Source of the DNA: FLUQ01 sp031550605
GTDB lineage: Bacteria > Desulfobacterota > Desulfovibrionia > Desulfovibrionales > Desulfovibrionaceae
Direction of reading: 5' to 3'
Assembly: GCA_031550605.1 (NCBI GenBank)
Contig: JAVBOK010000011.1
Location: 1-64,000 of the forward strand
DNA: 64,000 nucleotides
Below, in pieces: positions 32,388 to 40,890 of this stretch. The notes under the pieces were generated by a model. The model did no database searches. It was given only the letters and a program-made list of their open reading frames with translations, and was not told the origin of the DNA. Every line of letters starts with the position of its first letter. The stretch's first letter is position 1. The translations under genes were made by a program, and so were the position numbers.

Positions 32388-33248
32388 TCATTTCACGTAC
32401 ACGGCCGCCAGCACGCCGGCGAACAGGATGACCGACACGACTCCGTTGAGGGCGAAAAAGGCCAGATTCAGGCGCGACAGGTCGTCGGGCTTCACCAGGC
32501 CGTGCTCCCAGTACAGCAGGCCCGCGACAGCCGCGCAGACCGCGAACCAGGGCCAGGCAAAACCGAGTCCCCAGCCGGCCAGCAGCAAAAAGATCACGGT
32601 GTTGACGTGGCAGCAGCCGGCGATAAGCAGGGCCGAGGGGATGCCGAACCGCGTGGGCACGGAATGCAGCCTGTTCTGGGTATCAAACTCCAGGTCCTGG
32701 CAGGCGTAGAAGATGTCGAACCCCGCGACCCAGAACAGCACGGCCGTGGACAGCAGCGCCGGAGGCAGGGTGAAGGCGGGTTTTACCGCCAGCCAGCCAG
32801 CCATGGGGGCAATGGCCAGGACCAGGCCCAGCACGAAATGGCACAGCCAGGTGAAGCGTTTTGTGTAACTGTAAAGAGCTGCTATGGCCAAAGCCAGGGG
32901 CGAGAGGGCGAGACACAGATCATTCATGCGGAAGGCGGTGAAAATGAACCCGAGCGCCATGACCCCGCAAAAGCTCCAGGCTTCGAACAGGGTGATTTCG
33001 CCGGTGACCAGGGGCCGGTCTGCGGTGCGGGGGTTCAATCTGTCATAGCGCACGTCCACGATGCGGTTGAAGGCCATGGCGAACGAGCGCACGCAAACCA
33101 TGGCGATGGCCAGCAGGATCAGGTCGGTCAGGCCGGGCCAGCCGCCGGCCGCGGCAAAGGCGCCCATGAACGCGAAGGGCAGGGCGAAAACCGAATGTTC
33201 GATTTTGACCATGCGGCAGAGTATTCCGACGTGAGCGAACAGAGGCAT
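32388..33248 (-). CDS. UbiA-family prenyltransferase (UbiA/MqnP-like)
   Basis: A 286-residue inner-membrane protein with about eight helices. The first prenyl-diphosphate site is AFNRIVDVRYDRLNPRTADR (NRxxDxxxD) and the second is ACQDLEFD. It attaches a polyprenyl chain to an aromatic acid. In menaquinone-using sulfate reducers this is most likely the prenyltransferase of the futalosine pathway (MqnP), supplying the quinone that Hmc-type complexes act on; no other mqn gene is in the window to prove it. GGGAGG precedes the ATG, 13 bases after the protease stop. Confidence 0.83.
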   Translation of the reverse strand: MPLFAHVGILCRMVKIEHSVFALPFAFMGAFAAAGGWPGLTDLILLAIAMVCVRSFAMAFNRIVDVRYDRLNPRTADRPLVTGEITLFEAWSFCGVMALGFIFTAFRMNDLCLALSPLALAIAALYSYTKRFTWLCHFVLGLVLAIAPMAGWLAVKPAFTLPPALLSTAVLFWVAGFDIFYACQDLEFDTQNRLHSVPTRFGIPSALLIAGCCHVNTVIFLLLAGWGLGFAWPWFAVCAAVAGLLYWEHGLVKPDDLSRLNLAFFALNGVVSVILFAGVLAAVYVK

Positions 33249-33260
33249 GGGGCACCTCCC

Positions 33261-36167
33261 TTACAATAATTTTTGGACGGTCCAGCCGCCTTCTTCGGCG
33301 GCGTGCTTTTCCAGAACCGAACCGCCGATGACGCAGATGTTGCCGCCAGCCAGGGCTGCCTCCAGCACGGTGCCGAATTCCTGAAAATGGCGCGCCGTGG
33401 TGCTGAAGATTTCATCCCGCATCCGTTGCCGCGTTTCGCTTGTGTCTCCGGCAAGGCGGCGGGAAAAGGCGGCCATGCCCTTGGCGTCGGGCAGCAGGTA
33501 CGCGTCGACCTCGCCGATGGCTCCGATGATGGCGGCATCCAGGTCGCGGCGGGAGAGGCTGATGCCGCGCAGATGGTCCGCAGTGCGGCCGAATACGGCG
33601 ATGGTCTCCTTCACGTTGGGATCGCGGTAGGAAGCCAGCACGAAAGAGCCGGTCATGCGGTCAAAAGAGCAGAACGCGCCGTAAGCCCCGCCCTGCACCC
33701 GCACCTTTTCCCACAGCCAGCCCGTGCGCAGTTGCTTCATGATCACATGCACGGAACCGTGATAGGCATAGCCGCTGTCGTAGAGGTTGCCGCCCCGGCC
33801 CACGTAGTTGACCTGGGAAGGCAGCAGCAGCGCTTCGCGCCGGGGCAGATCCGCCGCGGTCCAGGCGCCGGCCTGCGCGGCGGGCGCCTTGGCGGGCAGG
33901 GCAGCCGCCATGGCGGCCGCTTCGCGCAGCAGACGGTCCCTGTTGGCCTCTTCGCTGGTGATGTTCCAGTTCAGGTTTGAACGGACGAGCACGGAGGCGC
34001 GCACGGCTTCAAGATCCGCCAGCACGCCGGGCCAGTCGCGGGCCGTCCGCGCGGCCAGGTCACGCAGGTACAGCAGGGAGGCGACGCCGCCGAAAGCTTC
34101 TTCCATCCGGCCGGCAGGGGACTGGGCCGCGCGCAGGCGGGTGGTGACGAACGAATGCCCGGCGGGCACCAGGGCGTGTTCCATTCTGGCTTTTTCTTCC
34201 AGCACCATGCGGGAAAACCGCTCGGGATCATTCAGATTCGCTTCCAGCGCGATCTCGCGCAGCAGCGCGAACATGTCGCTGATTTTGTCCGGCGCGGCCT
34301 TGCCGGAAAGGACCAGTCGGGGCAGGGGCGAACGGCTCAGCCTTTCGGTCAGCACGGTGGGTCCCGCGCCCAGTCCGCCGGTTTTGCAGGCGATGGCCAT
34401 GTTCAGGTCGAGAAAATCCCGGTTTTTCGTGCCCATCTCCACCAGTGCCCGGCCCATGAGCGGCAGCAGGGGGTACAGATTCCGGGGCGTGTCCGCCAGA
34501 TCGAAAAATCCTTCCACGTACGCGATGCCGCTGGTCGGCAGGTCGTGGAACAGCACCGGCGCCGCTTCCGGCCCTTCCATGCTTTCGGAGGGGATGTCGG
34601 CGCCGCGTCTGGGCAGGTCCGCCACTTCCAGCCGGGGGATGCGGGCCAGATCCGCCGGATCGTCAGGTTTTTCCTGCAGGGCTTTCAGGGCCTGCGCCCG
34701 CGCGGCCAGCTCCTGGCGGTCCTTTTCGGGCAGGGCGCTCAGGGCGGCGGCGACGCGGTCCTGTTCCGCCAGGGCCTTGGCCGCTTCCAGTTCCCGGTCC
34801 GGGACCAGGGTGACCCGGGCCCGGTGGGGATTGTCCAGAAAATACCGGCGGATAAGGGCTTCAAAATACGGCTCGCCGGCCGCGATTTTCTTCTTGATCA
34901 CGGCCAGGGGCGTTTCATAGCGCAGGGGGGCGAACGGATCGCCGTCGTGCAGCCAGGTGACCAGCGCCTGCAGCATGACCGCCAGGCCCACGGGAAAGCG
35001 GCCGGTGTTTTTTTCGCGCAGCGCGAATTCCACGCTGTTCACGGCGGCGTCCACGCACGGGGGGGGTATGCCGCCGGCGGCCAGGCCGCCGAGGGTGTCC
35101 AGAATCAGCGTTTCCACCTCGTCCGCGCGGCCGGGGTCGATCCCGCGCAAGCCCACGGAAAAGGAACTTTGCCGCAGTTCCTCTTCCAGGCCGTCGCCGG
35201 TCAGATCTTCACCCAGGCCGGATTCGATGAGCGCCCGGCGCAGGGGGGATGCCGGCATGCCCAGCAGAATGTGATCCAGCATGCGAAAGGCCAGATTCAG
35301 TTCCACATCGTCGGTTTCGGCCAGCAGCCAGTTGCAGGCGGTCATGCCCTTGTCGCCGTCTTCCCCGGCGGCAAAGGGGATGCTGACGGAACGGGGCGCG
35401 GCCAGCGGTTTCTGCAGGGCGACGGCCGGGGCGGGATCCTGGCGGGTGAAGCGGGATATGGCCGCGCCGACCTGGGCCAGGCGTTCGTCTTCGTCATCGT
35501 CGCCCCAGAAAAAGAAGCGGGCATTGGACGGATGGTAATGAACGCGGTGAAAGCGCACGAAATCCCTATACGTCAGGTCGGGGATGACCTCCGGATCGCC
35601 GCCGGATTCCAGTCCGTATACCGTGTCGGGGAAAAGCTGGTGCAGGCAGTGGCGGCCCAGCACCGATTCGGGCGAGGAGAATACGCCTTTCATCTCGTTG
35701 TACACCACGCCCTTGAATACGAAGCCGCCATTTTCACCGGGTTCCAGATGCCAGCCTTCCTGCTGGAAGACCTCTTCGGTGATGCGGGGAAAGAAGACGG
35801 CGTCCAGGTATACGTCGGTCAGGTTGCGGAAATCGCGGACATTGGCGCTGGCCACCGGGTAGCAGGTCTTGTCCGGATAGGTGAACGCATTGAGAAAGGT
35901 CTGCAGCGAACCCTTGAGCAGTTCCACAAAAGGTTCCCTGACCGGATATTTTTCCGACCCGCAGAGCACGGAATGCTCCAGAATATGAGGCAGGCCCGTG
36001 GAATCGGCCGGCGGAGTGCGGAAGCTGACCCCGAACACCTTGTTTTCGTCGGCGTTGCGGCAGGAAAGCAGTTCCGCGCCCGTGGCGTCGTGCCGCCAGA
36101 GCCGCATCGCGCTTTTGCATTCCGCGACTGCTTCTTCCCGGATCAACGTAAAACCGTGTGTGCCCAT
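33261..36167 (-). CDS. M16C metalloprotease (presequence protease/PreP-like)
   Basis: A 968-residue four-domain zinc protease. The inverted zinc motif HxxEH is in LPHILEHSVLCGSEKYPVRE near residue 62, and the M16C domain follows around residues 500-750. The later region VRVQGGAYGAFCSFDRMTGS carries the conserved Arg/Tyr pair of the second half. It degrades peptides and unfolded short proteins; no signal peptide, so cytoplasmic. GGGAGA lies before the ATG. The ubiA-like gene follows closely. Confidence 0.9.
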   Translation of the reverse strand: MGTHGFTLIREEAVAECKSAMRLWRHDATGAELLSCRNADENKVFGVSFRTPPADSTGLPHILEHSVLCGSEKYPVREPFVELLKGSLQTFLNAFTYPDKTCYPVASANVRDFRNLTDVYLDAVFFPRITEEVFQQEGWHLEPGENGGFVFKGVVYNEMKGVFSSPESVLGRHCLHQLFPDTVYGLESGGDPEVIPDLTYRDFVRFHRVHYHPSNARFFFWGDDDEDERLAQVGAAISRFTRQDPAPAVALQKPLAAPRSVSIPFAAGEDGDKGMTACNWLLAETDDVELNLAFRMLDHILLGMPASPLRRALIESGLGEDLTGDGLEEELRQSSFSVGLRGIDPGRADEVETLILDTLGGLAAGGIPPPCVDAAVNSVEFALREKNTGRFPVGLAVMLQALVTWLHDGDPFAPLRYETPLAVIKKKIAAGEPYFEALIRRYFLDNPHRARVTLVPDRELEAAKALAEQDRVAAALSALPEKDRQELAARAQALKALQEKPDDPADLARIPRLEVADLPRRGADIPSESMEGPEAAPVLFHDLPTSGIAYVEGFFDLADTPRNLYPLLPLMGRALVEMGTKNRDFLDLNMAIACKTGGLGAGPTVLTERLSRSPLPRLVLSGKAAPDKISDMFALLREIALEANLNDPERFSRMVLEEKARMEHALVPAGHSFVTTRLRAAQSPAGRMEEAFGGVASLLYLRDLAARTARDWPGVLADLEAVRASVLVRSNLNWNITSEEANRDRLLREAAAMAAALPAKAPAAQAGAWTAADLPRREALLLPSQVNYVGRGGNLYDSGYAYHGSVHVIMKQLRTGWLWEKVRVQGGAYGAFCSFDRMTGSFVLASYRDPNVKETIAVFGRTADHLRGISLSRRDLDAAIIGAIGEVDAYLLPDAKGMAAFSRRLAGDTSETRQRMRDEIFSTTARHFQEFGTVLEAALAGGNICVIGGSVLEKHAAEEGGWTVQKLL

Positions 36168-36563
36168 GAATTCTCCCGATATCTGTTTTTACAGGTCGCG
36201 CGGCAAGAGAACGGGATGCCGCACACACAGCATACCACGTCCCGGTGTTGCTTGTCAGCATATAGAGCCGTTTCGCTTTGAGATTGTCGCGTGCCGGCGG
36301 ACAAAGCCCCCCCGGGCGTTGCCGAAACCCCCGTGGCAACAGGGCGCCGCGCGGGCGGCATTCATTGCCGCCGGTACGCGACGGCGTGAGCGGGCCTTCG
36401 CCGGCCCCGGGTTTGCGGGGGCGTCATCCCGGCCTGCGCCCGTCCCGCGGCCCTTGCCGTACGGCGTTCCGCAAGGCCGGAACATGGCGTCCGAATCGAT
36501 GCTTTCGCTGCGCGGACACTCCGCGGCCGTACCCGGCATGATTTTGCGCGGGCCGCCGCGTTG
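36168..36563. other. 396-base gene-free stretch
   Basis: Lies between two minus-strand genes. It has GC-rich DNA and one open frame on the minus strand (36255-36539) without a ribosome site or a recognisable product. No terminator with a T-run is obvious. Promoters for the M16 protease should lie near 36168-36260, which is less GC-rich. Confidence 0.4.
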
Positions 36564-37310
36564 TCAGCGGATATGGGACCGGACCAGAAAGCGCATTTCC
36601 TCAAAAGGCATGCGGTCGCGGATGGCCATGCCCAGGTCAATGGAAAGGGCCATTTTGCGGCGCATGTCGTCCAGAATAACTGTCTTGAACTTTTTCATCC
36701 ATTTGCGGACAAAAGGCGCGTCAAAACCGTCCACCACCAGGGCCAGGCCGTCGGTGAAAAAAACCGAGCCCGGCTGGGGCAGAAAAGAGCGCGTCGCCGC
36801 CTTGCCGTGCCGGCGGGCCAGGGTGGCGTAGAACAGCAGGGCGGTCACCAGGCTTTCGTCTGACAGGGAGTGGTTGATCTGGTACGTTTCCGACTGGGGA
36901 ACGGCGTCCAGAGCGGCGGCCAGACGGGCCTGGGCCGTTTCCAGAAGCTGCTCGGGATTGGAAAGCGGCACGGCGAAACAGGCGGTGACGCGGGCCAGCG
37001 TGCGCAGCGGGTTTTCCCCGGTGGCGATATCCATGATGGCGATGCGCATGAGGTCGAACTGCCTGTCCAGTCTGTCCAGTTCGCCCTGCGCGCAGATTTC
37101 CGCAAGCTGGCGGCACTGCGCGGGCGAAAGTTCGGCCAGCAGCATGCCCAGAAGATGCCGGACAAAGGGTTCGCCGACGTAGCCCGCTTCCGCTTCCAGA
37201 ATTTTCAAATTCCGCGAGTTGCCCGTCAGTTTGCGCAGCGAAAGCCAATACGCGGCCACTCCGTCAAGGGGCATATGCAGAAAAGTCGGATCCTGGCGGG
37301 CTTGGGTCAT
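36564..37310 (-). CDS. Hypothetical protein, helical
   Basis: A 248-residue protein I do not recognise. No signal peptide and no membrane segment. It is largely helical, with VGEPFVRHLLGMLLAELSPA near residue 45 and a conserved-looking C-terminal part SVFFTDGLALVVDGFDAPF then KKFKTVILDDMRRKMALSID. It looks like a real gene from length, codon use and an ATG start, and it may be lineage-specific. Confidence 0.65.
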   Translation of the reverse strand: MTQARQDPTFLHMPLDGVAAYWLSLRKLTGNSRNLKILEAEAGYVGEPFVRHLLGMLLAELSPAQCRQLAEICAQGELDRLDRQFDLMRIAIMDIATGENPLRTLARVTACFAVPLSNPEQLLETAQARLAAALDAVPQSETYQINHSLSDESLVTALLFYATLARRHGKAATRSFLPQPGSVFFTDGLALVVDGFDAPFVRKWMKKFKTVILDDMRRKMALSIDLGMAIRDRMPFEEMRFLVRSHIR

Positions 37311-37360
37311 GCGTCGTACAGCCGTGTCCCGCGGCAGGCCCCGGGACGGGGGGAAGTCGG

Positions 37361-37669
37361 TTACACGGTGAGCAGGGAATTGTCCGTCCCGGCGAAGTCA
37401 CAATGTTCATACCCGTCGGCCTGCGGGTCGTTCAGCCAGATTTTTTCATCCGCAAGATAGCGGAATTTGAAGGTACCGCCCGCCGGCAGTTTCATTTCAA
37501 GCGCAAAATCCCCGTTTTTCAGGCGCCGCATAATGGAGGCCCCGGTATCCCAGTTGTTGAAGTCGCCGACAAGGGCAATCTGCCCGGCATTGCCCGCTTC
37601 GGACGCGGTCAGGTGAAACCGCACCTTGCATTCGTGTTTTGACTTGAGAAGCTGCTTGGTTATGGACAT
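37361..37669 (-). CDS. Lone CBM48/AMPK-type glycogen-binding module
   Basis: A 102-residue protein made of a single early-set/CBM48 domain: VRFHLTASEAGNAGQIALVG, the core FNNWDTGASIMRRLKNGDF and FKFRYLADEKIWLNDPQAD. In larger proteins this fold binds glycogen or starch. Here no catalytic domain is attached. The start MSITKQLLKS (37669) follows GGGAGA. It may act as a small carbohydrate sensor or adaptor; the function is unknown. Confidence 0.8.
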   Translation of the reverse strand: MSITKQLLKSKHECKVRFHLTASEAGNAGQIALVGDFNNWDTGASIMRRLKNGDFALEMKLPAGGTFKFRYLADEKIWLNDPQADGYEHCDFAGTDNSLLTV

Positions 37670-37805
37670 ATCATTCTCCCTGCGGATGTCGCGATACACC
37701 GCCGTGAACGGCATGCGCTGAACAGGAACATGCCGCAGCCGGCGTGACGCTTGTGTGCCGGGCCGGGCATGGTGCCAACAGGAGGCCGGCGCGGGGAGAA
37801 AAAAC

Positions 37806-38192
37806 TCAGCAGTTGGCCGCCTTGAGGGTGTCTTCCAGAAAAGCCCGCAACGTGTCCGCCTGCGCCGCTTCAACCCCGCAAAGGCCGAAAACGACCGCCA
37901 GCAACATGTCCACCCGCAAAGTGATTTCCTGAAGGCCGTTACTTATATGGCACAGATCGTCCGTAACTTGCAAGACATAGACGCGCCGCCATTTCGCCGC
38001 GTTGGACCCGGACACCACGGAATACACCTGGCGGCCGTCGTTGGTGACGTACAGTTTCAGCCGGGTCAGGGTGCCCTGATCTTCGTCAAAATACGAACTT
38101 TCGGAAAAAAGTTTTCCCTGAAAGCGCACTTCCACCCCGGCGTCATTATGCAAGATATGTTCTTCCACCGCTTCCTGCCATTGCTCTGCCAT
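37806..38192 (-). CDS. Hypothetical protein
   Basis: A 128-residue protein I do not recognise. Features are VRFQGKLFSESSYFDEDQGT, then TRLKLYVTNDGRQVYSVVSG, suggesting a beta-rich fold, and a C-terminal helix FLEDTLKAANC. No signal peptide. GGAGGG lies just before the ATG. The CBM48 gene lies 136 bases downstream on the same strand. Confidence 0.62.
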   Translation of the reverse strand: MAEQWQEAVEEHILHNDAGVEVRFQGKLFSESSYFDEDQGTLTRLKLYVTNDGRQVYSVVSGSNAAKWRRVYVLQVTDDLCHISNGLQEITLRVDMLLAVVFGLCGVEAAQADTLRAFLEDTLKAANC

Positions 38193-38282
38193 GTTTCCCT
38201 CCTCCAGGGCGGGACGATGACGCTGTAAGCTTCAATGGATTTCCTGCCGCGCCGGCGCCGGAGAGCGGCCCGGATGCGGCGG

Positions 38283-38582
38283 TCACGCCGTGGGCAACGT
38301 CAGTTGCTGCGGCCCCGCAGGCTTTGCCGTTTTGCCCCTGCCGGCGTTTTCCCGCGCGTCCGGGCGCGGAGCGTCACCGTCTTCCTGGTTTTGGCCGGGC
38401 TCGAACAGCTCTCCCCCGCCCTGGGCGGTCCAGAACGCTTGCAGATCGGTGCGCGAGATACGGTATTCACGCCCCAGTCTGGCGGCGCGCAACTCTCCCG
38501 CGCCGATTGCCCGGCGCAAGGTTTCTTTGTGGCAGCTGAGCAAAACAGCCGCTTCGGCCAACGTGAAGGTAGTCTTCCGCAT
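38283..38582 (-). CDS. Excisionase-type helix-turn-helix protein
   Basis: A 99-residue protein with a winged HTH of the excisionase/MerR-like helix_turn_helix type at residues 1-55 (TFTLAEAAVLLSCHKETLRR, then RLGREYRISRTDLQAFW) and a hydrophilic Pro/Lys-rich tail. Such proteins bind DNA as excisionases or small regulators. There is no integrase next to it, so it is an orphan. The start MRKTTFTLAE (38582) begins directly at the domain. Confidence 0.78.
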   Translation of the reverse strand: MRKTTFTLAEAAVLLSCHKETLRRAIGAGELRAARLGREYRISRTDLQAFWTAQGGGELFEPGQNQEDGDAPRPDARENAGRGKTAKPAGPQQLTLPTA

Positions 38583-38939
38583 TGTTATGCATCCGGTATC
38601 AGAATGTCTATCACGCCCAATCAACCGGTGTCAACTCGAAGCGTACAAAGCCGGCAAAAAATAACCGGAAGAGGCTGTGGGGCGGCATGGCCACCGCGCG
38701 CATACCGGAAGTTATACTTGCCCGATGCCGCCTGTTTTCATGGTTTGGCGCAATTCCAGACCTACCGGGCGCCAGTCTGATTTATCGCTGAGCGAAACCG
38801 CAATTCCACCGCATGCGGCCTGCGTCCGCCGCGACTGAAAGACGTTTTGGGGGGCATCCGTTGATCCTCGCGCCGTGTTTACCATTTCGCGGCAAGCTGA
38901 TATCCAGTGCGGACACGCTTCCATGCAGGAGTTGCAGTT
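38583..38939. promoter_or_regulatory. Divergent 357-base intergenic region
   Basis: Lies between the HTH gene (minus) and the Sel1-repeat gene (plus) and should hold promoters for both. No gene, terminator or clear operator is recognised. An AGGAG ribosome site for the plus-strand gene is at its right end. Confidence 0.4.
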
Positions 38940-39626
38940 ATGCGGACCATAATCACGGCGGTTTTCTGCCTGTTCCTGTTGTGCCCCGCTGCGCCGGCCG
39001 CCCCGGCTTCCCGGCAGCCCGCGCAGCAGGCGCCGGCCGCGCAGGCCGACCCGGCGACGCAGGCCGCGCTGCGGTCGGCATCCGCCGCTTACGGGAAAAA
39101 AGAGTACGCCGGGGCCATCAGGCAGCTGACGCCGCTGGCCGAGGCGGGCAACGCCCAGGCGGCATTCGCTCTGGGGCTCATGGCCATCCGGGGGCATGGC
39201 ATGCCGCAGAGCCCCGAGACCGCCGCCAAATGGTGGACCCGGGCGGCCAGGGCGAATTTTCCCGACGCCCAGTACCATCTGGGGCTTTTGCACCACCGGG
39301 GGCTGCTCGGGCCGCGCAAGGCGGAGCTTGCCCGCGAGTGGTGGACCAGGGCCGCGGAAAACGGCCAGGGGGACGCCATGTTCGGCCTTGCCCAGATGAT
39401 GCGGGCCGGCGACGGCGGTCCCGGGGACATGAACGGTTCCCTGCGCTGGTTCAATGCGGCCGCGGACCTGGGGCACCCCGGCGCGGCTTTTGAACTGGGC
39501 ATGATGTGCAAGACCGGCCAGGGACTGCCTAAGGATATGAACAAGGCCCGCGCGTATTTCCAGAAAGCGGCTGCCGCGGGCATGCCCCAGGCGAAGCAGG
39601 AACTGGAAAAACTGCCGAAAAAATAG
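38940..39626 (+). CDS. Exported Sel1-repeat protein
   Basis: A 228-residue protein with a signal peptide (ITAVFCLFLLCPAAPAAPAS) and about four Sel1/TPR-like repeats: AAFALGLMAIRGHGMPQSPE, AQYHLGLLHHRGLLGPRKAE, AMFGLAQMMRAGDGGPGDMN and AAFELGMMCKTGQGLPKDMN. Such proteins form protein-protein scaffolds in the periplasm. The start at 38940 (MRTIITAVF) has AGGAG upstream and is preferred to an ATG 33 bases earlier. rlmN follows after five bases. Confidence 0.87.
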   Translation: MRTIITAVFCLFLLCPAAPAAPASRQPAQQAPAAQADPATQAALRSASAAYGKKEYAGAIRQLTPLAEAGNAQAAFALGLMAIRGHGMPQSPETAAKWWTRAARANFPDAQYHLGLLHHRGLLGPRKAELAREWWTRAAENGQGDAMFGLAQMMRAGDGGPGDMNGSLRWFNAAADLGHPGAAFELGMMCKTGQGLPKDMNKARAYFQKAAAAGMPQAKQELEKLPKK

Positions 39627-39631
39627 ATCCC

Positions 39632-40702
39632 ATGCTCGATATACTGAATCTTTCGTTTGCCGAACTGTCGGCCTTCATGCGGGATGAACTGGGACAGCCG
39701 GCCTTTCGCGCCGGGCAGGTCTGGCAGTGGCTGTGGCAGAAGCGGGCCCGGTCTTTCGCCGGGATGACCAACGTCTCCAAGGAAACCCGCCGTATTCTGG
39801 AAGAACGGTGCTCCATCCGCTGGCCGGAAATAGCGGCTGAACAACAATCCGCCGACGGCACGGTGAAGCTGCTGCTGCGTCTGGCCGACGGCGAATGCGT
39901 GGAAACGGTGCTGATTCCCAGCGAATCGCGCGAGGGGGCGGGGCGGCTGACCCAGTGCCTGTCCTGCCAGGTGGGCTGCGCCATGGGCTGCACCTTTTGC
40001 GCCACGGGCGGCATGGGTTTCATCCGCAACATGAACATGGCCGAGATTCTGGGGCAGGTGCTTGTCGCCCGGGAATACCTGCACGAGGAACCCGATGCCC
40101 CACAGTTGCGCAACCTGGTGTTCATGGGCATGGGCGAGCCGCTGCTCAACCTGCGCGAAGTCATGCGCAGCCTGGAAGCCCTGAACCGCGAACCCGGTCT
40201 GGCTTTTTCGCCCCGGCGGATCACGGTTTCCACCTGCGGCCTGGAAAAGGGCCTGCGTGAACTGGGGGAAAGCGGTCTGGCCTATCTGGCCGTGTCGCTG
40301 CACGCGCCGGATCAGGAACTGCGCGCGCGCATCATGCCCAAAGCGGCTCGCTGGGAGCTTTCCGACCTGATGGAGGCCCTGGCCCGCTATCCCCTGAAGG
40401 CCAGGGAACGCCTGACCTTTGAATACCTGCTGCTGGGCGGCGTCAACGACGGTCCGGAACATGCCAAAGCCCTGGCCAGGCTGATGGCGAAAGTCAAAGC
40501 CAAGCTGAACCTGATCCTGTACAATCCGGTGGAAGATTCCCCCTACGCCGCGCCGGATCCGCAACGGGTGGAAGCCTTTGAAGCCATCCTGCGGAGCAAG
40601 CACATCACGGCCATCGTCCGGAAAAGCAAGGGACGGGACATCAAGGCAGCCTGCGGGCAGTTGCGGGCGGTGAACAAGACCGGACCGCCGGACGCGGCCT
40701 GA
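39632..40702 (+). CDS. rlmN: 23S rRNA (adenine2503-C2)/tRNA A37 methyltransferase RlmN
   Basis: A 356-residue radical-SAM enzyme. The cluster-binding motif CxxxCxxC is in GCAMGCTFCATGGMGFIRN, and the second catalytic cysteine, which forms the methyl-transfer adduct, is in AACGQLRAVN near the C-terminus. It modifies A2503 of 23S rRNA and A37 of some tRNAs. It lies close behind the Sel1 gene, probably co-transcribed. Confidence 0.96.
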   Translation: MLDILNLSFAELSAFMRDELGQPAFRAGQVWQWLWQKRARSFAGMTNVSKETRRILEERCSIRWPEIAAEQQSADGTVKLLLRLADGECVETVLIPSESREGAGRLTQCLSCQVGCAMGCTFCATGGMGFIRNMNMAEILGQVLVAREYLHEEPDAPQLRNLVFMGMGEPLLNLREVMRSLEALNREPGLAFSPRRITVSTCGLEKGLRELGESGLAYLAVSLHAPDQELRARIMPKAARWELSDLMEALARYPLKARERLTFEYLLLGGVNDGPEHAKALARLMAKVKAKLNLILYNPVEDSPYAAPDPQRVEAFEAILRSKHITAIVRKSKGRDIKAACGQLRAVNKTGPPDAA

Positions 40703-40890
40703 GACGGGCTTTCCCCTCAAGTTTTTCCCCATGCTCGCGCAATGTTCCGGTCCGGACTCTTCCCGGGCTTTCGGGCCGGAAAAGACGATTGACAAATATA
40801 GGAGAAAATATAACACCTCCCTTGCCGAATATAGCAATTCTTCTGCAGCGTCGTCACAAGAAACGTTATGGATGCGTATCGGGGGGAAAC

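Noticed and set aside
36255..36539. Minus-strand frame of 94 codons in a gene-free stretch
   Set aside because: Arg/Ala-rich product, no ribosome site, no similarity that I recognise; probably chance in GC-rich DNA.
40789..40814. TTGACA and TATAAC before the chemoreceptor gene as a sigma-70 promoter
   Set aside because: The spacer is only 14 bases, too short for a normal promoter. A TCAAGTTT nearby also lacks a proper sigma-28 -10 box.
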